In this document: piece by piece, positions 29,308-37,301 of the stretch
Position numbering within the stretch: position 1 is the first letter of the stretch
How the letters are laid out: each line of letters opens with the position of its first letter
NCBI RefSeq assembly: GCF_003013715.1
Contig: NC_072815.1
Location: forward strand, 310,001-374,000
Direction: 5' to 3'
Source of the DNA: Candidozyma auris
Lineage: Eukaryota; Ascomycota; Pichiomycetes; Serinales; Metschnikowiaceae
DNA: 64,000 nt
The notes under the pieces: model-generated
What the model was told of the DNA's origin: nothing
Databases searched by the model: none
What the model saw: only the letters and a program-made list of their open reading frames with translations
Made by a program: the position numbers and the translations under genes

Positions 29308-30099
29308 ATGCTAGGCACGTCTGTAAAGACAATGATTAGGTGCTACAGCACAGAGGCAGCACCAGCTATACGGTCGACGCTTCTTTTGTCGAGAAATCCG
29401 GTTATCACTGCCGACATGCCTGCGTTTCAGAAACAGTACTATAGATACCAAAAGGAGTTGTGGAAGAGATTAATGTGGACGTTCCCCAAATGGTTCTTCT
29501 TCAGACCTGGTACCGTTGCCGAGCTCAAATTTCGTGAAATAAACAAGAAACCAATTCACGATAACCCAAACATCGAGTTCATTGGCGGTAGACCCGATGT
29601 GCAGCATGATAGAGATAGAAGGTTTAAGCAGGAAATCAAGTTGCCTCAAACATACGACGATAAACTGAAGCCTATTGACGAGTTATCGAAGAGAATTGTC
29701 CCTAACTCCAGAACAACCGAGGCTGACAAAAAGAACGACATGATGAGTTTAGAGAGGAAGCTTAGTAGAACGTTATACCTCCTAGTGAGTGAGGACGGCA
29801 AACTGTGGAACTTCCCTTCATTTGCCAACGAGGATCTTCCGCTACATAAAACCGCTGAGGCTGGTGTCATTTCGCTTGCAGGCGATCAATTCAACTACTT
29901 CAACGTCTCCAAGACCCCATGTCACGTTCACAACTCCGGTAACGACAAGCTGTTCTTCATCAAGCTGCATATCTTGCTGGGTAAGTTTGAAGTGAAGAAC
30001 CCAGCCACGAAGCACTTGTGGTTGACTAAAGAAGAAGTGGGCGAGCATTTGGAGGAGAAGTATTTTCAGGAGATCGAGCACTTGTTGAGTGATATATAA
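29308..30099 (+). CDS. MRPL17: Mitochondrial large ribosomal subunit protein mL46 (Mrpl17)
   Basis: A 263-residue protein matching Mrpl17 (YNL252C, 281 residues). A short Arg-containing, Ser/Thr-rich mitochondrial leader precedes the KYxYQKELWKRLMWTFPKWFFF block. The Nudix-like fold follows (YLLVSEDGKLWNFPSF, KLFFIKLHILLG), ending in VGEHLEEKYFQEIEHLL. The frame extends upstream to a TTG at 29263; the ATG at 29308 gives a better leader. It shares its promoter region with NRD1, its neighbour in S. cerevisiae too. Confidence 0.9.
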   Translation: MLGTSVKTMIRCYSTEAAPAIRSTLLLSRNPVITADMPAFQKQYYRYQKELWKRLMWTFPKWFFFRPGTVAELKFREINKKPIHDNPNIEFIGGRPDVQHDRDRRFKQEIKLPQTYDDKLKPIDELSKRIVPNSRTTEADKKNDMMSLERKLSRTLYLLVSEDGKLWNFPSFANEDLPLHKTAEAGVISLAGDQFNYFNVSKTPCHVHNSGNDKLFFIKLHILLGKFEVKNPATKHLWLTKEEVGEHLEEKYFQEIEHLLSDI

Positions 30100-30172
30100 A
30101 GCATAATCATGTACATAGACTAAAAAGCAAAGACATTACGGGAGTTGCAATCGAAACTTTTATGTAAATAAG

Positions 30173-31423
30173 CTATGTATCTTTTTTGCCCTTGAGCGCC
30201 TGTTCGGCAGCCCAGACAGAGCGATCAAGCACTGCTCCGACAGTTAAAACGCCGGCAATGGAGCTGATCACTCCTAACACGAATCCAGACCAAGTCTTGG
30301 CGTATTCTTGTCTATTGATGATCTTCATCGGCGAAATGTCAAAGTGGAAGAACGTGCCTGGCACTCCTCCTCGGGCATGCATGGTGTTTTGGTGGTCGTC
30401 ATCCCTACCACCTATTACTGGTCTATCGTGGGTGATGACAGAGAATTGATTTGTTTCTTCTGGAGCCTGCCTTCCCTCCAAATATTCGAATCTGGTTGAG
30501 ACGACTGATAAGTAGTACAGAGCCACATGATCTTTCTTGCCTTGCTGGAATACGAAGCCGTCCAACGGTGCTATTGAAGGAGCTTGGTTGTCTTCCAGAG
30601 GGTATGCTAGGTGGAGCGATGCCAGTGGGTCCTTGCCAAAGGAAAAGTGGTGAATTTTGTGGTCGATATTGAAGTAGTTCTCATACTTACGCCACAACGA
30701 CATGTCATGAGAGTGTCTCCCTTGATCGGAGATCTGAATCCCTGGAGCAAAGTGCAAATTACCCGAGATCCTGTTGATCTTTGCCAGACCTTTCACTCGG
30801 CACCCTTCTCTATCGTTGATTCTCTGTTTCATATTCTGAACGTAGCCCTCCTTCTCACATTGTTCGATATTTTCTCCATCATAGAATGCCCACTTCTTCA
30901 CCGCATACGCTAGTCTCACTGCTTTACATGAGTTGCAGCAGTGCTTGGAGTCTGTCTGGTCCACAGCACCATAACACGACCCACAAGGGACACCCCTGGC
31001 CTTCTCTTCCTCACTCAAGCCCACCAAGGTCTCTTCCCACTTTTCAACTCCGGACATAATGGGTAAATCGTCCTTTATCTCCTGGCCCAGCGGAAGCACT
31101 CTGAATATTTCAAACCCGGACTGAAGCACGTCCAAGTGCAAGTCGCCCAGATTGTCCAAAATGTCCAACGTGAGCACGCCACAAGGAACATTGGGAAAGG
31201 TTATGTCCAAGTTGATATCAAGCTGCTTGTTCACATCTCTGTCCACGACCAACTCGGGCCTCACTATCATCAGCGTGTACTCGTTATACTCGTTTCGGAT
31301 GAGCAAAAGCACAATAAACACGCATATAAGCGTGATCATGCCGCCCAGGGCTGTCTTTACTCTGGCGTCCTCGACGGTTTTGGCAAACGCATCGAGCGAT
31401 ATCAAACGGGGCCTTGACGACAT
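30173..31423 (-). CDS. ERV46: ER-Golgi cargo receptor Erv46
   Basis: A 416-residue protein, nearly the length of S. cerevisiae Erv46 (415). Two membrane helices lie near the ends (about 26-47 and 380-403), flanking a large lumenal domain with the Erv46 cysteine pattern (CGSCYGA, then CCNSCKAVRLAY). With Erv41 it retrieves escaped ER residents from the Golgi in COPI vesicles. The last four residues, KKDT, form a KKxx dilysine retrieval signal. The open frame extends upstream to a TTG at 31522; I use the ATG at 31423, which gives the family start with LISLDAFAKTVEDARVKT. It converges with MRPL17, 73 bases apart. Confidence 0.95.
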   Translation of the reverse strand: MSSRPRLISLDAFAKTVEDARVKTALGGMITLICVFIVLLLIRNEYNEYTLMIVRPELVVDRDVNKQLDINLDITFPNVPCGVLTLDILDNLGDLHLDVLQSGFEIFRVLPLGQEIKDDLPIMSGVEKWEETLVGLSEEEKARGVPCGSCYGAVDQTDSKHCCNSCKAVRLAYAVKKWAFYDGENIEQCEKEGYVQNMKQRINDREGCRVKGLAKINRISGNLHFAPGIQISDQGRHSHDMSLWRKYENYFNIDHKIHHFSFGKDPLASLHLAYPLEDNQAPSIAPLDGFVFQQGKKDHVALYYLSVVSTRFEYLEGRQAPEETNQFSVITHDRPVIGGRDDDHQNTMHARGGVPGTFFHFDISPMKIINRQEYAKTWSGFVLGVISSIAGVLTVGAVLDRSVWAAEQALKGKKDT

Positions 31424-32235
31424 GAGGGTAACTTGTCGAAAAGAAGATAGTTCGCTTTGGGTGCGAAAATATAGATTAGTGGCAGATACCGTTGAAGAGA
31501 ATACACCCTTGATGAAATCCAATATCTAAAGTAAGAAATTATTCATTCATTGAGGAGTGAAATGGATCAAGTTTCCAGAACCTCGATTGTATTAGACATT
31601 GAAGGCTTAGGAAACTACTAGGTTGTATGCACCGAGTGGATTTTGTACTGCCAGTGTACTCAGGTCGCTGGCTAAACAGCGATGCATATAGATTCCACTA
31701 ATTTTTCTATTTTTTTATTTTTTTTTTTAAAAAAATACATTTCACTCAATAAGGAAATTAATTATATTTTAACTTTTTCTTGGCCCAGCCATATGAGATC
31801 TTGGTCTTCGAATTCTATTAGTCATACTCCGTATGGAACTAAACAGATGTCGCAGCCATTAAGTGAAGGCCGAGAAGTGTTATAGTTGGAGCCTAATGGT
31901 GTCCAAATACAGCTATGTGTTGATAAAGCGCTTTACCCATATTGAAAAATTTAATTATTCGTTTTGAGCAACTACAAACGCAATTCACTTGACAACGGGG
32001 GCCCGCTCAACTCTATAAGTGACATTGGCTTCGAAAGCACTTATGCCAACAAAACGTTCATATTCTTATTGTAATAATTGACATTCAAGTGGAGCAGCTA
32101 TCTTGAACTTGAATGACGGCGTAAATGCTATCATTCCCCGGTCAACTTTTTTGGACTGATGCCATTTTGCAATCACCTGCATAATGGCGGGCATCCTAAA
32201 ACCGCTTCCTTATATACGATTCTGAAGACTCAACC
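31424..32235. other. Intergenic region ERV46/TEX1, AT-rich
   Basis: 812 bases between divergent genes, more AT-rich than its surroundings in the middle (31690-31790). It holds a strong T11A7 tract. No gene is supported. It could host promoters or a replication origin, but I cannot identify an origin by motif in this lineage. Confidence 0.45.
31718..31735. promoter_or_regulatory. Poly(dA:dT) tract T11A7
   Basis: Eleven T followed by seven A, next to further T-rich sequence. Such tracts exclude nucleosomes in yeast promoters. It lies about 300 bases before the ERV46 start and 500 before TEX1. Confidence 0.6.
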
Positions 32236-33192
32236 ATGGCAGCAATCTTTGCTAATATACGGCAGCAACAAGTCAATGACACAAATCCGAATGGGAGACA
32301 ATGCCAATATGACATACTTCATATCTCTACCAACGCAATTGGCACAAAGATCGCCAATACAAGGGACGACAAGGCGATAAGAATATGGAAGCTAGTGGCC
32401 CTGGGACCCACAGATTGCGTCCTTATCCCCAGTGGGCACGCAGAACCAGTGAAACGAATATCATGGCTCCCAACTTCGGACAATCGCTTTGCCAGTGTGG
32501 GTGGTGATGGTTACCTCAAGCTTTGGACACTGGCGGGAACTCTAGAAAGAGAGATACGCGTTTCTACTGAGAGAACCGAGAACAAGTTCCGCTTGGTAGA
32601 CTATTCTGTTGATGGACTGTACTTGTCGCTAACAAATGAGGATACTCTTGTCATAGTAGATGTGAACGATGGCTACAAGAAAGTACATGAGATGCAGTTT
32701 TCGGACGCTATATCGGAAGTGAAATGGCTGAATGATCCGCATACGCTTCTAGTCGGGCTTGTGAACGGGTGTATCAATTTCTTACAACTTAAAGAAAATC
32801 TCGAGGTAGTTTACACGCTATCGGGGCCTCGTTCGGCTGTTAATTGCATAGCTATAGACCCTAAAGGAAGGTTTATCTGCGCTGGAAATGAAGATGGCAT
32901 CGTTTTCTTTTACAATACAGCAGACTTGCAAAACAGCAAGACCATTACAAAAGTTGATGAGTCCATAACATCTCTCGACATAATCAAGGATGGAAATTAC
33001 GTCGCGGTGGGCTATGAAAAGGACTGCAATATCCACATTTATGAATGTGGAACTCTAGAGAAGATTCATGAGATCAAAGACCCTTCGTGTAAGGTTTTGA
33101 AATTGCCTCTTTTCAAGTGGTTACCAACAGTTAACGGCTACATATACACCAGCAATCAGAATCGCCTGATGAACGTTGCTAGGAAAGCATAG
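32236..33192 (+). CDS. TEX1: THO/TREX-associated WD40 protein Tex1 (THOC3)
   Basis: A 318-residue WD40 propeller matching Tex1/THOC3, a subunit of the THO/TREX complex that couples transcription to mRNA export. Repeats are visible throughout (RDDKAIRIWKL, VKRISWLPTSDNRFASVGGDGYLKLW, VNCIAIDPKGRFICAGNEDG). Length is nearer human THOC3 than S. cerevisiae Tex1 (422). Synteny helps: TEX1 (YNL253W) neighbours MRPL17 and NRD1 in S. cerevisiae. Here ERV46 sits between and orientations differ. The ATG at 32236 is close behind a TATATA sequence, and the leader is probably short. Confidence 0.85.
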   Translation: MAAIFANIRQQQVNDTNPNGRQCQYDILHISTNAIGTKIANTRDDKAIRIWKLVALGPTDCVLIPSGHAEPVKRISWLPTSDNRFASVGGDGYLKLWTLAGTLEREIRVSTERTENKFRLVDYSVDGLYLSLTNEDTLVIVDVNDGYKKVHEMQFSDAISEVKWLNDPHTLLVGLVNGCINFLQLKENLEVVYTLSGPRSAVNCIAIDPKGRFICAGNEDGIVFFYNTADLQNSKTITKVDESITSLDIIKDGNYVAVGYEKDCNIHIYECGTLEKIHEIKDPSCKVLKLPLFKWLPTVNGYIYTSNQNRLMNVARKA

Positions 33193-33350
33193 TTCCGATG
33201 GAGCGCAATTTCGGCATCAACTATGCTACATTGGAACTTCAAAGATAGACATCTTTTTTTACAAAAGCAGTCTTATTTTTTAGACACTTAATGAGTCCAC
33301 GGAATAATGAATTACTATTTGGTTGGAATAAAGCTAAGTTATAGAATGCA

Positions 33351-36300
33351 TTAATCCAAAATGACCGCTTTCTTTTTTTTCTTCGTTTTTGGCTTCAGGC
33401 TCACTGCAACCACCTGGCTGTCTGTGCTTACCTCAGGGGTTTCACTCTTTTTCTCTGCATCACGCTGTTCTTCAGGTGGAAGAACAGGAGCCGGCTTACC
33501 AAGCTTCAGATCGACAATATTTACAGATTCCTTCAGCTCTTTAGGCTTTTCCTTTTTCTCCTTTGACTTGGTCTCTTTCTTCTTCTTCGCTTTCTTTGCT
33601 TCTTTCCTCTGAATTTTTTTCTCCTTTTCCTCGAGTTGCTTTCTTAAAGCTTCCAAGTCGATGTCGTATTCCTCTGCCTTCTTGGAGTCAGAAACTTCCG
33701 CGGGTGAAGAGTTTATATCAAAGTTGTCAAGATTGGATGAATTGATCAAAAATTTGTTTGGCTTTTTCTTTTTGCCAGTTTCAGCTGGAGCAGCCTCAGG
33801 CGCAGGACTCTCGATGCTATCCCCAAAGCCTTCTTCACTAAGAATGGTCACCTTATGTTTTTTAATCTTTTTGCCCTTTTTTGATTCTTTCCGACCGAGT
33901 TCCTCTAATGAAACAAGAGAGTTCTTTTCACTAGGCGTTCCAGATTCTGTGTTTTCAGATGGCGTTGATAATAGCTGAGGTCTCTGCTTGTTACGCTTCT
34001 TCTTGTCGCTTGGTGTTATGTAGAATGGATCGTCTTTCATTCGTTCAAGACGCTCACGCGAAATCTCCTCATCAACTTTTTGAATGTCTTTTTCTTGAGG
34101 AAGCCCTTCTTCGTCAGACTCATCGGAATCCCTGAAAACAATCGGATCGTCTTCTCTCAAACAATATTCGGGTGGCGTATTTATCGGAGCGTCGAGGTCA
34201 ATATCAGCGGGCAATGGAATCATCTTTTGAGCAGAAGCAGCAACAGGATTAAGCGCATACGACTTGAAGAACGACGGCAAGATTGAAGTAAGGAGATGTG
34301 GTAGTTCATTGTCGTCCGGTATGTCGGAAGGGATATCAGTTGAATCATTCAATCGGGTCTTCACCAAGTCTTGCTTCATCGAGGCATCAATACTTGATCT
34401 ATCCTCTTCTGAGGAGTCTTCCTCTGATGAGCTATTACCGTCTTCACTCTCGCTTTCATTCGCATTATTGCTGTCATCATCAATGTTTGTATCTTCGTTT
34501 GTGAGGGATACTTTGCGATTGAAATAGTTGAGTTCCTCTTCCTTGACTTTATTCAAAGCAAGGCTACTTTTTCCACCCATAGCGTCCATGCTGAGACGTA
34601 AAAATTCTAGCCAGGATAAAGCTCTTTCTTGGACCTCATAATGGTCATGAGATTCCCAATTTTCAAGGAATTTGATACACTTGAACAAGAAATAGGACAA
34701 TTGACCAAAGGGCTCATGACTCAATTTGCCATGCTGAACATAAAGCGACACGTAATCAACAACAATGTCACTATACAACTTCACAAGCGACGGAATAAAG
34801 ACAATCTGTACATCAGGAAGTGGAAGTTTCAATAAAAGTCGTGAGACTGGAAACTGGTCCAGCTTTCCCAATTCTTTGTCAACAAAGCTATTGACAAGAG
34901 TATTCAACATTTGAATTTTGTACCCTAATGCGGAACTTTGACTCTCTGCGTCATCTTCATCGTCGGACTCATCGTATGTGTTTCCAATTTCGCTTATATA
35001 TTCACCCATAAGCCAAAAAACATCCTTCATTAAGATTGGGCAGAATTGCAAGATCCGTTTGTCCTTAACGAATTCAAACACAACATGCTTCATCAAGTAA
35101 GGACGAAGTGAGGGCACCTTAGTAGCGACAGTTTTTAATTCAGAACCAAGTTTGCGGGCTATGATGTCCAGCGTACGTTTAGATAAGACAGGAGCAAGAT
35201 CAGCAGAATCTTTGCTGTCCAAAGGTAGAAGAGTTGTATTTACCACGTCCTTGAGAACGGTAACATACCAGTTGAAATTGGGAATGTTGGAGTAGTTGTC
35301 TTTAGATGCAATTTGAAGGATCTTAGAGACAATCTCTAGTCTCAACTTCTCAGGAATGCAGGGATTTGCCTCGTCTGGAACGAGTTGCAAAAGAAGCTCC
35401 TTGATGATCTCAATGATATTGTCTTCAGTAACGAGGTATTGACAGATCTCAAGACCTTTCTTAAGAACTATGGTATCCTTCACCTTCAAACTGTGCATCA
35501 CGTACTGTGAAACACGCTTATCGTTTTGCATGAACTCGGGAAAGATCTTTAAGATGCTGATCAAGGCTATGAGGCCAACGAATCGTAAGTTTGCGTCTCC
35601 ATCAACAAAGAAGATCAAAAGGTGGCCAATGCATGTTCTCGCTACATCCTTATCTTTTGAAGATGAAGCAGAGAGCATACCTCCGTTGACGATGCAACTT
35701 ATGCATTCGTAGACCAAAGAGGTGGCATCTGTCTTTTCCATGAGTTTTATGATGGACGGAAGAATCTTCTTTTTCATTCGAGGCTCAACTTTCAGCAAAC
35801 TTTGGAAAAGTTTAAGAATACGTATTATGAGCCAGTTGTTTTGAGTGTCTTCTAATATGGAGAAGAATTTGGGAAGATATGCAATAAAAATGTTGGGGTT
35901 CTTCTTAGAGATCTCGCAAATGACGGTAATGGTGGCGCTGACCACCGCAATATCTTCATCGTCAAGTTTCTCTATCACTCTTGGCAAACTAGTTCTTAGG
36001 CTCTCTGGATATTGCAAGAAAATCTTAAACAACGCTAGAATGGCCTTCTTACGGATGTAAGCTTTTGAATGAGTGAGCTTAACCAAAATATCATCAACAA
36101 TGTCCTGAGCTAAGTTCGGAGTAACGATGGTAGCTATGCCGCTAAGGGCAAGGCCGATCTCAACGTGGTTATGGGAATTCAAGTCTTTCTTGAACTGATT
36201 AGTCGCTAGAATCAATAGATCTTTCTCGCTTTTGAACGATTGCATGGCTGCCAAGTAACCAATTCGCTTCTGCTGGAATTTGGAGCTGCTCATGATCTCC

Positions 36301-36575
36301 AAGATCTGGAAGTTGCACCAGCTCATATCAAACCCATACATTTCCAAGTATGCAAGCTTCAACACAGCAGTAGCCTTCACTTCCAAATCTGTAGTGGCCA
36401 ACTCGTTTTTGCACTCTTCTATGGCGCTATCTAGAAACTCCAGGAGGTTTTCTGGAGACTCTTTGTAGTGAGCCCTGATGCCCTTGATAAGGTCAGTCAA
36501 GGATTTCTCGAAAGAAATGCCAAACGGCTTGAGCCGTGCTAGCATCTCCGAGCTCTGCACTTGAAATGCCGACAT
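33351..36575 (-). CDS. APL5: AP-3 complex delta-adaptin Apl5
   Basis: A 1074-residue large adaptin. The N-terminal trunk (about 1-580) has the delta-adaptin start (FEKSLTDLIKGIRAHYK), HEAT-like repeats and the block TDLEVKATAVLKLAYLEMYGFDMSWCNFQILEIMSS in shortened form. An acidic hinge at about 690-730 (SESEDGNSSSEEDSSEED) and a Lys-rich tail ending KKKKKAVILD follow. AP-3 carries cargo such as alkaline phosphatase from the Golgi directly to the vacuole. It is longer than S. cerevisiae Apl5 (932), mainly in the hinge and tail. Only 149 bases separate its ATG from that of the BLOC-1 subunit gene KXD1. Confidence 0.94.
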   Translation of the reverse strand: MSAFQVQSSEMLARLKPFGISFEKSLTDLIKGIRAHYKESPENLLEFLDSAIEECKNELATTDLEVKATAVLKLAYLEMYGFDMSWCNFQILEIMSSSKFQQKRIGYLAAMQSFKSEKDLLILATNQFKKDLNSHNHVEIGLALSGIATIVTPNLAQDIVDDILVKLTHSKAYIRKKAILALFKIFLQYPESLRTSLPRVIEKLDDEDIAVVSATITVICEISKKNPNIFIAYLPKFFSILEDTQNNWLIIRILKLFQSLLKVEPRMKKKILPSIIKLMEKTDATSLVYECISCIVNGGMLSASSSKDKDVARTCIGHLLIFFVDGDANLRFVGLIALISILKIFPEFMQNDKRVSQYVMHSLKVKDTIVLKKGLEICQYLVTEDNIIEIIKELLLQLVPDEANPCIPEKLRLEIVSKILQIASKDNYSNIPNFNWYVTVLKDVVNTTLLPLDSKDSADLAPVLSKRTLDIIARKLGSELKTVATKVPSLRPYLMKHVVFEFVKDKRILQFCPILMKDVFWLMGEYISEIGNTYDESDDEDDAESQSSALGYKIQMLNTLVNSFVDKELGKLDQFPVSRLLLKLPLPDVQIVFIPSLVKLYSDIVVDYVSLYVQHGKLSHEPFGQLSYFLFKCIKFLENWESHDHYEVQERALSWLEFLRLSMDAMGGKSSLALNKVKEEELNYFNRKVSLTNEDTNIDDDSNNANESESEDGNSSSEEDSSEEDRSSIDASMKQDLVKTRLNDSTDIPSDIPDDNELPHLLTSILPSFFKSYALNPVAASAQKMIPLPADIDLDAPINTPPEYCLREDDPIVFRDSDESDEEGLPQEKDIQKVDEEISRERLERMKDDPFYITPSDKKKRNKQRPQLLSTPSENTESGTPSEKNSLVSLEELGRKESKKGKKIKKHKVTILSEEGFGDSIESPAPEAAPAETGKKKKPNKFLINSSNLDNFDINSSPAEVSDSKKAEEYDIDLEALRKQLEEKEKKIQRKEAKKAKKKKETKSKEKKEKPKELKESVNIVDLKLGKPAPVLPPEEQRDAEKKSETPEVSTDSQVVAVSLKPKTKKKKKAVILD

Positions 36576-36724
36576 TTTAGATCAATGTCTTTCTGTTCAG
36601 TCGCAGAGCCTTTAAGTTGAGTGAAGGTGGAAAGTGTTTTGTTCACTATCAACAATCTCCTGCATCAAATATTCCTAGCCGTACTACCCTACGTCTTCAA
36701 GAATTTACCAATATCTATAATAGT
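36576..36724. promoter_or_regulatory. 149-bp bidirectional promoter APL5/KXD1
   Basis: The start codons of APL5 (-) and KXD1 (+) are 149 bases apart, so the two genes must share a nucleosome-depleted region. I see no clear TATA box; CTATAATAG at 36716-36724 is adjacent to the KXD1 ATG. Confidence 0.6.
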
Positions 36725-37300
36725 ATGTCGTCCGTGAGCTCCAATTCAGATATGCTGATGAGCCCCGTGGACTATTCTCCAAATTTGTCTCGAAGACCGT
36801 CGTTGCAAGGAAGTGAAACTTTCGAGGAGTCTGAGGATGAGTACATAACTAGCGACGAGGAGCTTTTAAGTGGGATGATCTCCAATGACGAACAGCGACA
36901 CAGCTTCGGACGTGCTACTTCTTTGTCTGATCATACTGAGTACTTCACAAAAACCATTGCCAACGCAATGGAGTCGCTACTGCTTGACAAGTCGCTCGTT
37001 GCGCAGGCGCAATTGAGTGGGTACATCAACAACAAGAATCAACAGCTCGTTGAGATGAACGAAAAACTATGTTCCAGATTAGAGAACTTGAGACAGCAAT
37101 ACGAATTTCATATCTCTAGACACAGATTAGGATATCTCGAAAAAGATCTAGAAAATATCTCCTCTCGTATCGAGACACTAAAGCACGGTGCCAAGGGCTC
37201 TGTTTTGTTTGGTAATAGTAAGCTAGGAGTGGCTCAGAAATTCCCTGTTGAGTACAATAAGGCCAAGGATAAGGTATTTGATCGTGTTTCAGAGCCATAA
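36725..37300 (+). CDS. KXD1: BLOC-1 subunit Kxd1 (KxDL family)
   Basis: A 191-residue protein with a disordered, Ser/acidic N-terminal third, then the KxDL-family coiled-coil domain at about 70-190 (LLLDKSLVAQAQLSGYINNK, ending FPVEYNKAKDKVFDRV). Kxd1 is a BLOC-1 component on endosomes, linked in yeast to Vps21 inactivation and in animals to lysosome-related organelle traffic with AP-3. The frame opens at a TTG at 36617; the ATG at 36725 is the first in-frame ATG and matches the family size (218 in S. cerevisiae). Its stop codon ends one base before the antisense stop of the next gene. Confidence 0.78.
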   Translation: MSSVSSNSDMLMSPVDYSPNLSRRPSLQGSETFEESEDEYITSDEELLSGMISNDEQRHSFGRATSLSDHTEYFTKTIANAMESLLLDKSLVAQAQLSGYINNKNQQLVEMNEKLCSRLENLRQQYEFHISRHRLGYLEKDLENISSRIETLKHGAKGSVLFGNSKLGVAQKFPVEYNKAKDKVFDRVSEP

Positions 37301-37301
37301 T

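Noticed and set aside
28886..29314. 142-codon frame overlapping the MRPL17 start
   Set aside because: Different frame from MRPL17, random-looking composition, no family.
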